This document shows, piece after piece, positions 37,845 to 46,433 of a DNA stretch of 64,000 nucleotides. The notes below the pieces were generated by a model. It saw nothing but the letters and a program-made list of their open reading frames with translations. It did no database searches and was not told where the DNA came from. Position 1 is the stretch's first letter, and every line of letters begins with the position of its first letter. The DNA lies in assembly GCF_015767635.1 (NCBI RefSeq), contig NZ_CP065230.1:3100001-3164000 (forward strand), written 5' to 3'. A program made the position numbers and the translations under genes. The DNA is from Halomonas sp. A40-4 (GTDB lineage: Bacteria; Pseudomonadota; Gammaproteobacteria; Pseudomonadales; Halomonadaceae).

Positions 37845-37875
37845 CACCGGCCTTGCCCACCAAGATAACTGCTTC

Positions 37876-37899
37876 TGTGCCGGTGTCCGCACCGGCACA
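37876..37899 (+). terminator. Strong hairpin after peptide gene 1
   Basis: TGTGCCGGTG (37876-37885) pairs perfectly with CACCGGCACA (37890-37899), loop of 4 nt, 31 nt past the peptide stop and just before the ribosome site of the next gene. No T run follows. It could be a partial terminator or an mRNA stabiliser that raises peptide over downstream expression. Confidence 0.55.
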
Positions 37900-37921
37900 C
37901 TTCACCGGGAGGCTAACGACC

Positions 37922-38470
37922 ATGTCGACATCACCACTGTCGCCACTGATTGACGAAAATGTGCAAACCCTCGCGCAGCTCGCCCAACTGCTGGGCCGCG
38001 TTTCGGCACACGATTACCAGCGCTCGCTCGGCGCCAAGGGGACTCAGTCGCTGGGCAAGCACGTTCGCCATATCCTTGAGCACTACCAAACCCTGCTGGA
38101 TGCCTGCGCGACGACATCTACCCAGGCGATCTTTGACTATGAAAATCGCCCGCGGGAAGCGGCGCTGGAAACCCAGCCTGGCTATGCGAGTGACCGGACT
38201 GAAGCGCTTCAGGCGGGGCTCAAGGCATTAGCGACCATGCAACACGATGCCGCCCTAACGCTGAGCTATCCGGTTGAGGGTGACGTTGACGATTCGGTAG
38301 CACTGCCCACCAGCCTGGGCCGGGAGCTGGCATTTTTAACCAGCCACAGCATTCACCATATGGCGCTGCTGGGCCTGCTCTGCGAACAGCTGGGCATCGC
38401 GCTACCCGAGCACTTCGGCGTTCATCCATCGACGCTACGTTACTGGGAGCTACAGCATTCAGGCTCTTGA
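37922..38470 (+). CDS. DinB family protein
   Basis: A 182-residue helical protein of the DinB/YfiT-like fold. Histidines in GKHVRHILEHY (about 40-50) and TSHSIHHMALL (about 140-150) give the metal-binding triad of the family. Members include thiol-dependent transferases; the function here is unknown. ATG 37922 has GGGAGG 9 nt upstream; codons before it lack similarity. It follows the Glu/Gly-rich peptide on the same strand and may be in its transcript beyond the hairpin. Confidence 0.72.
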   Translation: MSTSPLSPLIDENVQTLAQLAQLLGRVSAHDYQRSLGAKGTQSLGKHVRHILEHYQTLLDACATTSTQAIFDYENRPREAALETQPGYASDRTEALQAGLKALATMQHDAALTLSYPVEGDVDDSVALPTSLGRELAFLTSHSIHHMALLGLLCEQLGIALPEHFGVHPSTLRYWELQHSGS

Positions 38471-38637
38471 GAATCTACGCGCCACCCCACTTCCAAGCGC
38501 GTTTCCATTCGCCACATCACCTACTCGATCCCTGTTCAATTCCAGTGGAACACTACACGATTGCCTTTGCGTGGTAATAAAGATTCCGGCCACCAACGCT
38601 CAACGAAAGATACATGACAGAACCCTCATCGCGCCTG

Positions 38638-38667
38638 TTGTCAATTCTGAACCAATTGTTCCATAAT
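38638..38667 (+). promoter_or_regulatory. Candidate sigma-70 promoter for the AhpD-like gene
   Basis: TTGTCA (38638-38643) and CATAAT (38662-38667) are separated by 18 bp, about 60 bp upstream of the start at 38728. The rest of the 257-bp gap (38471-38727) shows no gene. Confidence 0.4.
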
Positions 38668-38727
38668 CAATGAGTACAATGCAGCGATACTGCAGCAACC
38701 GTTTTTTATCAACCCAAAGAGAGCGAC

Positions 38728-39285
38728 ATGGCCGATTTCCCCTTACACACCGCCGATAGCGCCCCCGAAGCCGCGCAGGCAAACCTGAAAGCCGCCGAAA
38801 AGAAAATGGGCTTCCTGCCGAATATCTTTGCCAAGATGGCCGAGGCGCCGACGCTTCTCGACGCCTATATGACCCTTGACGGCATCTATGCCAAGACCAG
38901 CCTGAGCCCGGTGGAACAGCAAGCGGCCCTGCTCGCCATCAGCGCCGATAACCACTGTGCATTCTGCGTCGCCGCCCATACCGGTGGCATTAAACAAGCC
39001 GGCGCCGACGACGAGATCGTCAAGGATCTGCGCGACCGCAAGACACCCAACGATGCCAAACTGGCCGCCGTGACGCGTTTTGCACGCCACTTGAATGCTC
39101 AGCGTGGCTGGGCCGAGCAAGCCGAGCTGGATGCCTTCCTTGAAGCAGGTTTCACCCATCAGCAGGTGCTCGAGTTGGTCATTGCCTGCGCGCTAAAAAC
39201 ACTCTCGAACTACACTAACCACCTTGCCGGCACACCGCTCAACGAAGAGCTCAGGCCGCTTGCGTGGGAAGCCCCCACGTCATAA
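38728..39285 (+). CDS. Carboxymuconolactone decarboxylase/AhpD-like protein
   Basis: A 185-residue all-helical AhpD-fold protein. HCAFCVAAHTGG (about 76-87) is the CxxC-x3-H redox centre of the peroxidase-related branch, so it is probably a thiol peroxidase or related redox enzyme and not a true decarboxylase. It lies 65 bp upstream of an ECF sigma factor gene, a common arrangement for ECF-linked CMD proteins. Confidence 0.82.
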   Translation: MADFPLHTADSAPEAAQANLKAAEKKMGFLPNIFAKMAEAPTLLDAYMTLDGIYAKTSLSPVEQQAALLAISADNHCAFCVAAHTGGIKQAGADDEIVKDLRDRKTPNDAKLAAVTRFARHLNAQRGWAEQAELDAFLEAGFTHQQVLELVIACALKTLSNYTNHLAGTPLNEELRPLAWEAPTS

Positions 39286-39350
39286 GGGATCAGAGGCGAG
39301 TATGAGCATGAACACTTTTCTGCTATCAGATCTTGTCGGTGAGGACTAAC

Positions 39351-39917
39351 GTGACAACCGCCATGCGCTCACCCGATGAACATATTGCGGCGCTGCGACC
39401 CAAGCTCGTCGCCTTCGCTCGCTTACAGCTTCGCGATAACGCCGCAGCTGAGGATACCGTGCAGGACACGCTGGTCACCGCACTGGAAAAGCACGATACC
39501 TTTGCCGGGCGTTCCGCGTTCGAGACCTGGGTCTTCGGCATCCTCAAAAACAAGATTCTCGAAAGATTCCGCCAGCAAGACCGCTATGTCGCGTGGCAAA
39601 ATGATGATCAGAGTGAGGACGATGCACTGGAAAGCCTCTTTCAGGACAACGGACGCTGGCGGGCAGCGAATCGTCCAACGCCATGGGGCGACCCAGATCA
39701 GATACTAGAAAACACGGCATTTTGGAAAGTACTGGATGCCTGCCTCATAGCACTGCCGGAAAACACGGCTCGCGTTTTCACGATGCGTGAACTCATGGAG
39801 CTTTCAACGCAGGAAATATGCCAGATACTGGACATAACAGAGACCAATTGCTGGGTCATATTGCATCGAGCTAGGCTAAAGTTACGCCACTGTGTTGAAA
39901 AAGGCTGGTTAGCCTAA
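39351..39917 (+). CDS. ECF-type RNA polymerase sigma factor
   Basis: A 188-residue sigma-70 family factor with only regions 2 and 4. Region 2 covers about 10-85 (DNAAAEDTVQDTLVTALEK, then WVFGILKNKILERFR). Region 4 covers about 125-180 (ELSTQEICQILDITETNCWVILHRARLKL). The insert with PTPWGDPDQILEN between regions is typical of the ECF group paired with short zinc-finger anti-sigma factors. GTG 39351 with GAGG upstream is preferred; TTG 39333 and ATG 39381-side codons are alternatives. Its probable anti-sigma factor is encoded three genes downstream. Confidence 0.88.
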   Translation: MTTAMRSPDEHIAALRPKLVAFARLQLRDNAAAEDTVQDTLVTALEKHDTFAGRSAFETWVFGILKNKILERFRQQDRYVAWQNDDQSEDDALESLFQDNGRWRAANRPTPWGDPDQILENTAFWKVLDACLIALPENTARVFTMRELMELSTQEICQILDITETNCWVILHRARLKLRHCVEKGWLA

Positions 39918-40074
39918 CGCTTCCCCCTCCCCCTCAAAATATGCGATCCGCTGTAAAGTTTTACGTCTCTTGCCCACTAAGACCTGTAAAGCACGGCTTG
40001 ATGGCTTTTGAAGGCTAGCAGCTAACAATCGCTAAGAGATCAATAAGGCTTGGCATTGAGGAGGAGGCAATCAA

Positions 40075-40506
40075 ATGCAAAACGATACGACCACACGCTC
40101 CCTAGAGGCATCTTTAATAGAACGCCATGCGCACTGGTTGTTGCGCCTGGGCTTGGCCAGTGTCTTTATTTTCATGGGAATCGACAAATTCATGGGCTCA
40201 GGGATTGCCGCATTTTCGGCCACGATGAGCCTACCGCTAATTCTTGGCGTTCTTGTTGCCCTAGGTGAGATTGGCACCGGTTTGCTTGTCGTCCTGGGTG
40301 GGTTGATGAAGAGTCGCTTGGGCGACCTCATAACTCGCCTAGGTGCGCTGGGTATGGTGCCCATCCTGCTCGGTGCCATCTTCATGGTGCACTGGGGGCA
40401 GTGGCACTTTATGTCCACCGCTTCGCACCCGCTGGGAGGCATGATGTTTCAGGTGACGCTCGCTATGATGGCAATCTATCTGCTAGCCAAAGGCAATAAT
40501 GCTTAA
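40075..40506 (+). CDS. DoxX-like small membrane protein
   Basis: A 143-residue protein with four hydrophobic helices. LLRLGLASVFIFMGIDKFMG (about 22-41) is the DoxX/DoxD-type first helix. Related DoxX proteins accompany ECF sigma factors and small secreted peptides in several proteobacteria. GAGGAGG lies upstream of the ATG. It precedes the 106-residue peptide gene by 42 bp on the same strand. The 157-bp gap in front of it (39918-40074) may hold an ECF promoter; I could not define one. Confidence 0.75.
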   Translation: MQNDTTTRSLEASLIERHAHWLLRLGLASVFIFMGIDKFMGSGIAAFSATMSLPLILGVLVALGEIGTGLLVVLGGLMKSRLGDLITRLGALGMVPILLGAIFMVHWGQWHFMSTASHPLGGMMFQVTLAMMAIYLLAKGNNA

Positions 40507-40548
40507 AAACTTAACCTAATAAACTCATGCCTTTGTGAAGGAGGCTTT

Positions 40549-40869
40549 ATGTCAGACAATAAACGACAAACGTTACTGGATAGCCTGACCAAAGGGTTCG
40601 CCTATGCGGTCCCCGTTCTGGCCCTGGTCGCCGGTGGGTCGGCAGTGCATGCCGTCTACTCCGACGTTACCACTGAATCCGGTTATTACATGATGGCCGC
40701 AGCAGAAGGTGGAGCCGAAGCTGAGGGTGGTGCTGAGGGTGAAGCCGAAGCTGAAGGTGGCGCCGAAGCCGAAGGTGCCGCTGAGGGTGAAGCTGAAGGT
40801 GGCGCCGAAGCCGAAGGTGCCGCTGAGGGTGAAGCTGAAGGTGGCGCCGAAGCCGAAGCCGCCTCATAA
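40549..40869 (+). CDS. Small exported Glu/Gly/Ala-repeat peptide, candidate precursor 2
   Basis: A 106-residue peptide, paralogue of the one at 37599. Basic N terminus (SDNKRQTLLDSLTKG), hydrophobic PVLALVAGGSAVHA with a signal-peptidase-like AxA-type end near residue 36, a short linker with YYMM, then about 55 residues made only of Ala, Glu and Gly in imperfect AEGGAE/AEGE units, ending AAS. The tail is encoded by a 42-bp tandem repeat. No cysteine, histidine or lysine lies in the tail. It sits between the DoxX-like and anti-sigma genes with AAGGAGG upstream. Confidence 0.75.
   Translation: MSDNKRQTLLDSLTKGFAYAVPVLALVAGGSAVHAVYSDVTTESGYYMMAAAEGGAEAEGGAEGEAEAEGGAEAEGAAEGEAEGGAEAEGAAEGEAEGGAEAEAAS
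40756..40858 (+). repeat. 42-bp tandem repeat inside peptide gene 2
   Basis: Two perfect 42-bp copies start at 40756 and 40798, and a third partial copy of about 19 bp starts at 40840. The unit is in frame and encodes 14 residues of the Glu/Gly/Ala tail. Confidence 0.92.
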
Positions 40870-40918
40870 GTGGCAAGCTTAACTCACCCTGATCGCTCAA
40901 CTAACCAAGGAGTCTTCT

Positions 40919-41119
40919 ATGCTGATGTGCCGTGAAGCGACACGCTTGATGTCGCTTAAGCAGGACAAGGCGCTCACCTTACGGGAACGAGCGGCGCTGC
41001 GTTTTCACCTTTCCATGTGTGGGGCCTGCCGTGCTTGCGCCCGTCAGTTTGATCTGCTGCACGCCATTGGTGAACACCACCCTGCCGCATTGAAAACGAC
41101 ATCGACATCCGATGACTAG
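40919..41119 (+). CDS. Short zinc-finger anti-sigma factor (zf-HC2 type)
   Basis: A 66-residue cytosolic protein. C4 plus HLSMCGACRAC (H30, C34, C37) gives the H-x3-C-x2-C zinc anti-sigma motif with the usual spacing to the first cysteine. There is no membrane helix, so the signal is probably sensed in the cytosol, for example thiol oxidation that releases zinc. It is the likely partner of the ECF factor at 39351. AAGGAG precedes the ATG; it ends 10 nt before the DUF3047 start. Confidence 0.82.
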   Translation: MLMCREATRLMSLKQDKALTLRERAALRFHLSMCGACRACARQFDLLHAIGEHHPAALKTTSTSDD

Positions 41120-41129
41120 GAGTTGCGCT

Positions 41130-41792
41130 ATGGCGATACGCCCACTTGAAATCGCTGTGGTTATCGTCGGTTCGCTGGCGATCAGCAGCGCGGCAACGGC
41201 AGATATATTATTGACGCCCAACCAGATCATGACCTGGCCCACCCGCAGTTTTGACGGTGAGACCCATTACGAGATCGTCGAAAAGGATGGTGCCAGGGTG
41301 CTAATGGCCCAATCACAGGGCCAGGCATCGGCACGCTATCTGGAACGCGAAATCGACCTCGATGAAACACCCTACCTGCACTGGTGCTGGCAGGTGGATT
41401 CCACCTACCCGGGACTCGATGAGACCACCAAGGCGGGCGACGACTACCCTGCTCGTGTCTATGTCGCTCGCAAAACAGGGCTGTTGCCCTGGCAGGTACA
41501 GTCCGTCAACTATGTATGGTCGTCCACGCAGGACGCTGGCAGCGCCTGGACCAATGCATTTACCGACCGTGCCGAATTGATGGCCTTGCAGGGCGGCACC
41601 TCGAAGGTCGGCAAATGGGTCGCTGAAGTACGCGACGTGCGCGCCGACTTTGCCAACTTGTTTGGTGACACGGTGAGCACCATCAACGGCGTCGCCTTGA
41701 TGAGCGATGGCGACAACTCAGGCAGTGACGCCACCGCCTGGTTTAGCCAACTCGGGTTCTCCGCGACTAAACAGCTGCCTAATTGCCCATAA
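41130..41792 (+). CDS. DUF3047 periplasmic protein
   Basis: A 220-residue protein with a Sec signal peptide (about 1-24, ending AATA before DILL). YLHWCWQVD, GDDYPARVYV and SVNYVWSS are the recognisable DUF3047 blocks. Biochemical function is not known. ATG 41130 has GGAG 9 nt upstream. It is the last gene of the ECF cassette. The 221-bp stretch after it (41793-42013) shows no gene. Confidence 0.78.
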   Translation: MAIRPLEIAVVIVGSLAISSAATADILLTPNQIMTWPTRSFDGETHYEIVEKDGARVLMAQSQGQASARYLEREIDLDETPYLHWCWQVDSTYPGLDETTKAGDDYPARVYVARKTGLLPWQVQSVNYVWSSTQDAGSAWTNAFTDRAELMALQGGTSKVGKWVAEVRDVRADFANLFGDTVSTINGVALMSDGDNSGSDATAWFSQLGFSATKQLPNCP

Positions 41793-42013
41793 AAACGGCT
41801 TCTCGAACTCCCCGGACACTTGATACCCAGACTCTTGCATACCGCCCATCAAGATTATCTTGAGGTATGTAAACAGTTTTTTGATCTACCGTTGGCTCTT
41901 CAAGGCGACAAGGGATGTCAATCTCGCCGCTTTCGTATAGGATATGTACAACTATTAAATAACAGCAATACACTGATTACTCAGGCGGCTTAGAAGACAA
42001 GGGACTTAAGACA

Positions 42014-43285
42014 ATGATTTTTAACAACACGACTAACGCTCATCGACGTGCCTTGATGCAACACACCGCCTGTATAGAGTTTACCCCTGACGGTATTATT
42101 CTTGACGCCAGTAAACAGTTCCTGGATGCGGTTGGCTATTCGCGAGAAGCCGTCAAAGGCCAGCATCACCGACTGTTCTGCACGGAAAAAGAGGCGAGTT
42201 CTTCAGCGTACCGATCATTCTGGCGGTCGCTTTCTGAAGGTGAAAGCCATCAGGGTACGTTCAAGCGCATAGATGCCAGGGGCCAGCCAATATGGCTTGA
42301 GGCTACCTATGTGCCTGTTTGTAACCGACAAGGACGTGTTGTCAGCGTCTTCAAGGTCGCCAATGATGTAACGGCCGAGCACCAGGAAGCGGCGCGCAAG
42401 GACGCTGTTCTGCAAGCGCTTGATAGCTCCATGGCAGTGATTGAATTCACCCCGACAGGCGACATCATCAACGCCAACACCAACTTCGAGCAAGCGGTAG
42501 GCTACACCAATGAACAGTTGGCAGGTACGCATCATCGTCAACTTTGCCCGCCCTCGTTTTATCAACAAAACCCGCATTTTTGGGAAGAGCTGGCCAGAGG
42601 CGAGTTCAAGCAAGGCAAGTTTGAGCGATTGGATTCGCGAGGCAGAAGCCTCTGGTTGGAGGCGACTTACAACCCGATTACGGATGCCAACGGCGAGGTG
42701 TTTAAAGTGGTCAAGTTTGCCACCGACATTACCTCGGCCATGCAGGAAGCCCAGGCTGCCAACCAAGCAGTGTTGACGGCGCAATCGACATCATCGGAAA
42801 CCGAACAGATTGCCCAGAGCGGCCTGTCTCACTTGCAGCGTGTACTGGAGGATGCCCAGCAATCAGCCCAGGCGCTGTCTGAGGCGCAACGCCTGGTTGA
42901 ATCGCTCAACGAGCAGGCAAAAAATATCAACATGATTACTGAGGCCATCGCCAACATTGCCAACCAGACCAATTTACTTTCGCTTAATGCGGCGGTGGAA
43001 GCCGCTCGCGCCGGAGAGCAGGGGCGCGGCTTTGCCGTTGTTGCCAATGAGGTTCGCCAACTGGCCAAAGGGTCGAGTGAAGCGGTCGACAGCATTACCC
43101 TGGTGCTCAGGGAAAACAGTGACCTTGTTACACGCACCACTCAGACCATGAAGCAAGTCATAGACCGCAGCGAGTCGAGCCAGGCAAGCATCAGCGAAAT
43201 TGAAACGATCGTGAATGAAATACTGACGGGGTCGCGTAATGTATCGTCGTCTATCGACCAGCTAACGCTCAAAGCCGCCAGCTAG
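42014..43285 (+). CDS. Soluble two-PAS methyl-accepting chemotaxis protein
   Basis: A 423-residue receptor with no membrane helix. Two PAS domains with PAC segments (about 15-125 and 135-245) share the repeated [14 protein letters not shown] and [16 protein letters not shown] motifs, then a signalling hairpin (about 260-423) with [24 protein letters not shown], here cited by its centre at about residue 322. Similar to cytosolic Aer-like receptors that sense redox or energy state through a PAS-bound cofactor. The C terminus has no CheR-docking pentapeptide that I can see. Confidence 0.88.
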   Translation: MIFNNTTNAHRRALMQHTACIEFTPDGIILDASKQFLDAVGYSREAVKGQHHRLFCTEKEASSSAYRSFWRSLSEGESHQGTFKRIDARGQPIWLEATYVPVCNRQGRVVSVFKVANDVTAEHQEAARKDAVLQALDSSMAVIEFTPTGDIINANTNFEQAVGYTNEQLAGTHHRQLCPPSFYQQNPHFWEELARGEFKQGKFERLDSRGRSLWLEATYNPITDANGEVFKVVKFATDITSAMQEAQAANQAVLTAQSTSSETEQIAQSGLSHLQRVLEDAQQSAQALSEAQRLVESLNEQAKNINMITEAIANIANQTNLLSLNAAVEAARAGEQGRGFAVVANEVRQLAKGSSEAVDSITLVLRENSDLVTRTTQTMKQVIDRSESSQASISEIETIVNEILTGSRNVSSSIDQLTLKAAS

Positions 43286-43301
43286 CTTTCCTGGCCATCA
43301 T

Positions 43302-43338
43302 AAAAAGTGCCAGCCTTTTGAAAGGCTGGCACTTTTTT
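43302..43338. terminator. Bidirectional rho-independent terminator
   Basis: GTGCCAGCCTTT (43307-43318) pairs with AAAGGCTGGCAC (43321-43332) with an A run on the left and seven T on the right. It serves the chemotaxis gene on the plus strand and probably the convergent peroxiredoxin gene. Confidence 0.9.
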
Positions 43339-43373
43339 TGGCAGGTTTTCATTCCCCGCCTTCAAGATGCAAC

Positions 43374-44024
43374 TTACTTCAACGGCGTTTTACGCAGATA
43401 CGGCAGCACCGTCTCGTAATCGCCGAATTTTTGCTTCGCATCTTCGTCGGAGACGCTGGGCGGGATAATCACATCCTGCCCGACGGTCCAGTCTGCCGGG
43501 GTCGCCACGCCGTGCTTGGTGGTAGCTTGCAAGGCATCCAGTGCGCGCAGGATTTCAGCGAAGTTGCGGCCTACGGTCATCGGGTAGGTCATGGAGAGCT
43601 TGAGCTGCTTGTCAGGCCCGATGATGAAGACCGAGCGTACCGTGGCGCTGTCAGCGGGCGTGCGGCCATCCGGTAGATAGGCGTCTTCCGGCAACATGTC
43701 GTAAAGCTTGGAGACAGTCAGCCCGTCATCGGCAATGATCGGAAAATCAACGTCGCTGCCGCTCACGGTTTTAATGTCGTCGCCCCAGCGCTTGTGATCT
43801 TCCACGCCATCGACCGAAACACCAATCACCTTGGTACCGCGTTTCTTCCACTCACCGCTTAACGTGGCGACGGCACCAAACTCGGTGGTGCACACGGGCG
43901 TAAAGTCTTTGGGGTGAGAGAACAGGATCGCCCAGCTGTCGCCAATCCAATCGTGAAAGCGAATGGGTCCATGGCTGGTTTCGGCTTCAAAATCGGGAAC
44001 CACTGCATTGATACGTAGTGACAT
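43374..44024 (-). CDS. 1-Cys peroxiredoxin (Prx6 type)
   Basis: A 216-residue peroxiredoxin. FTPVCTTEFG (about 41-50) contains the peroxidatic cysteine. Length, the DGVEDHKRW block, the extended C-terminal domain (DWTVGQDVIIPPSVSDEDA) and lack of a second conserved cysteine fit the Prx6 group that reduces peroxides with an external thiol. AGGAG precedes the start. Confidence 0.92.
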   Translation of the reverse strand: MSLRINAVVPDFEAETSHGPIRFHDWIGDSWAILFSHPKDFTPVCTTEFGAVATLSGEWKKRGTKVIGVSVDGVEDHKRWGDDIKTVSGSDVDFPIIADDGLTVSKLYDMLPEDAYLPDGRTPADSATVRSVFIIGPDKQLKLSMTYPMTVGRNFAEILRALDALQATTKHGVATPADWTVGQDVIIPPSVSDEDAKQKFGDYETVLPYLRKTPLK

Positions 44025-44180
44025 GTTTTCCTCCTGTGGGTCAAAACCCCTAATGCTTTATGCGCCTTTCAGATCCATCACTATAGAACATAAAGTGCTA
44101 AGCAAGCCAATCAAAACCATCACACCGTGATAAAAACGGCATAAGCAAAGGCATTGATTACTCTGGACGGTATATAAAAA

Positions 44181-45233
44181 TTAGGCGCTATGAGAACCAG
44201 CCGACTTTTCAGCGGCTTTGGTTTCTCGTTTGACTCGCTTCAGCCATACCTGTTTGGCGTAGCTGCGCAAGTTGTCAACGTCGTCGGTCTCGTCGACGAT
44301 ATCCTGCCCAAGAATCGTCTCAATGATATCTTCAAGGGTAATCAAGCCAACGAAGGTACCATGCTCGTCGTAAATCACTCGCATGTGCAGCCGGTCACTG
44401 AGCATTGAAGCAAACACCTGCTCCACATTACTTGAGACATCCACACTGGCAATCGGATGCATCATGTCTTTCATGATGCTGTGCTCATCCGCATGATACA
44501 TATCCGCTTTATGCACATAGCCAAAGGCCTGCTCACCATTATCCATGACCGGAAAGCGAGTGAACGGTGTATGGCTGTAAGTTTCTTCAAATTCTCCCAC
44601 CGTCAGATGGGGCAGCACTGTCTGGCAGACAGTGCGCGGTGTCATCGCCTTGCCTACCGGAATTTCGTGCAAATTGAGCATATTGACGATGGTGCGGGTT
44701 TCATCGGCATCCAGGACTTTTTCTTCCAGCCCCACCCGGGCAAGCACTTTGATTTCATCGCGAAGATCAACATCGTGCTCAGACTTGCCCAGGCGACGGG
44801 TGATTTGCTCCGACATCCAGATAAACGGCAGCAGAATGATGATCATCGGCTTGAGCAGACGCGGCAACAGCGGCGACAACCCCCGCCAGTAAGTCGCCCC
44901 AATCGTTTTGGGGATAATCTCCGAGAGCACCAGAATCAGCATGGTCATCACCGCCGATACGATGGCAATAGAGGCTTCGCCAAATACCACTGCGGCCTGG
45001 GCGCCAACGGCGGTGGCCCCTACCGTATGGGCAATCGTATTAAGGGTCAGAATAGCCGCGAGCGGGCGATCAATATTGTCTTTTAACTGCGTCAGCGATG
45101 CATGAAGCTTGGGGTTATCTTCTTTCTGCTTGGCGATGTAGCTTGGCGTGATAGAAAGTAATGCCGCTTCAAGAATCGAGCATAGAAAGGAAAAACCGAT
45201 GGAGAAGGCGGCAATCGTGATCAGAAGGACCAT
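44181..45233 (-). CDS. CNNM/CorC-type membrane protein with CBS domains
   Basis: A 350-residue protein with a DUF21 transmembrane domain (about 1-175, four helices) and a CBS pair (about 205-325; MTPRTVCQTVLP, then HMRVIYDEHGTFVGLITLEDI). Family members are linked to Mg2+/Co2+ export or resistance. The CorC_HlyC C-terminal domain is missing or very short, ending in a basic tail. The start at 45233 lacks a clear ribosome site. Confidence 0.85.
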   Translation of the reverse strand: MVLLITIAAFSIGFSFLCSILEAALLSITPSYIAKQKEDNPKLHASLTQLKDNIDRPLAAILTLNTIAHTVGATAVGAQAAVVFGEASIAIVSAVMTMLILVLSEIIPKTIGATYWRGLSPLLPRLLKPMIIILLPFIWMSEQITRRLGKSEHDVDLRDEIKVLARVGLEEKVLDADETRTIVNMLNLHEIPVGKAMTPRTVCQTVLPHLTVGEFEETYSHTPFTRFPVMDNGEQAFGYVHKADMYHADEHSIMKDMMHPIASVDVSSNVEQVFASMLSDRLHMRVIYDEHGTFVGLITLEDIIETILGQDIVDETDDVDNLRSYAKQVWLKRVKRETKAAEKSAGSHSA

Positions 45234-45421
45234 GTAAGGCTCATGTAAGGAATGATAGGTATGTTATAGGACCATGGACCACCAGAATCAACAGGCGGTT
45301 CAATAAAGCGTCTTTTCCACTGTCGAAGCCGAAAACCGCTGCACCGGACAAGCCATTACATTAGCCTGGACAGAGAGCGGCGGCCAGTCATGCGGTCAAC
45401 CGAGAAGTCATAAAGCTAGAA

Positions 45422-45440
45422 CGCCTCCCGTCAGGAGGCG
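45422..45440 (-). terminator. Candidate terminator of luxS
   Basis: CGCCTCC (45422-45428) pairs with GGAGGCG (45434-45440), loop 5 nt, 39 nt past the luxS stop on the minus strand. Only a weak T-rich tail follows. Confidence 0.45.
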
Positions 45441-45478
45441 CTTGGCTAACAGCCTTTACTTCTGCTTCCTTTTACCAC

Positions 45479-45946
45479 TCAGGCAAACACTTCAGTCCAC
45501 TCGCTACGTTTTTCCAGCAAGGCTTTGGCAAGCTCCTGAGCACCTTCCAGGCTATGGCTCGCTGCCCAGCCACACTGCATTTCGTTGCAGGCAGGCACTT
45601 CGGTAGCTTCCAGCACATCGTTTAGCGTTTTCTCGACAATGGACACCACTTCATCGTAGTCATCGTGGTTGATCATCGCGATATAAAAGCCGGTTTGGCA
45701 GCCCATCGGACTGATATCCACCACTTTATCGGTGTGGTTGCGCGATTTTTCGGCCAGCAGGTGCTCCAGCGAATGCAGCGCAGGCATGTCCATATGGCCT
45801 TTATTGGGCTGGCAAATGCGCAGGTCGTATTTATGAATACGATCTCCGTTTTCGCCTTCTTTGATATCAGCTAAACGGATATAGGGCGCTTTCACCTTGG
45901 TATGGTCCAGGTTAAAGCTTTCAACGTTCATTTTTTGCTCGGCCAT
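45479..45946 (-). CDS. luxS: S-ribosylhomocysteine lyase LuxS
   Basis: LuxS cleaves S-ribosylhomocysteine to homocysteine and the autoinducer-2 precursor. 155 residues. The HxxEH metal site is in HSLEHLLAE (about 51-59), the catalytic cysteine is in [10 protein letters not shown] (about 77-86), and the third ligand is in the C-terminal [16 protein letters not shown] lies upstream of the ATG. It indicates AI-2 formation or at least the activated-methyl cycle. Confidence 0.95.
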   Translation of the reverse strand: MAEQKMNVESFNLDHTKVKAPYIRLADIKEGENGDRIHKYDLRICQPNKGHMDMPALHSLEHLLAEKSRNHTDKVVDISPMGCQTGFYIAMINHDDYDEVVSIVEKTLNDVLEATEVPACNEMQCGWAASHSLEGAQELAKALLEKRSEWTEVFA

Positions 45947-45998
45947 ATTGGCTCCTCTCCGTTTGCGTATTGACTCAACCTTATTCTACACCTTTAAG

Positions 45999-46346
45999 CT
46001 ACACGTTTGGCGCGTCGAAGTCCCAGGGCTCGTCGGTGTACACACACACGTTGGCATCTTCGATATCGCCATCGGGTGCTTCAACGTGCTGGGCAAAAAA
46101 ATCCTGGATTTCCTTGCGCTGGCAGTGGGCTTCAAACTCTTCGCGGCTGGCCCAAATTTCGTGGAAAACGATCGGGTAGCTGGTGCCCTGAGCAAAGGGG
46201 TTATCGATCTGTCGCGTCACGGTGTAGTGGATGCAGGCATCTTCGCGATGCGCATTGGGTTCTAACGCCTGCAGCGCTTTAAACACCGCTTCTTCTTTAC
46301 CGGGCTTGGGCTTGAAACCCGCCACACAATAGATTTTTTCTGACAT
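45999..46346 (-). CDS. Antibiotic-biosynthesis-monooxygenase-domain protein (putative quinol monooxygenase)
   Basis: A 115-residue ABM-fold protein. GFKPKPGKEEAVFKAL, HYTVTRQIDNP and VFHEIWASREEFEAH follow the YgiN-like dimeric alpha-beta barrel pattern, with the histidine in FHEIW typical. A substrate cannot be assigned. ATG 46346 with AGGG upstream is preferred; longer frames to 46421 exist. Confidence 0.8.
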   Translation of the reverse strand: MSEKIYCVAGFKPKPGKEEAVFKALQALEPNAHREDACIHYTVTRQIDNPFAQGTSYPIVFHEIWASREEFEAHCQRKEIQDFFAQHVEAPDGDIEDANVCVYTDEPWDFDAPNV

Positions 46347-46433
46347 GCTTATACCCTGAGTCATTGAACGCTTGCGTATTATGCGCTTTGCCACGCCACC
46401 TGGACAATGTGACTTGACCAAGGTTCGACAGTT

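Noticed and set aside
37599-41119. Canonical bufferin (DUF2282) precursor and DUF692/MNIO enzyme
   Set aside because: Neither peptide has the conserved cysteines, and no DUF692 or DUF2063 gene is in the window.
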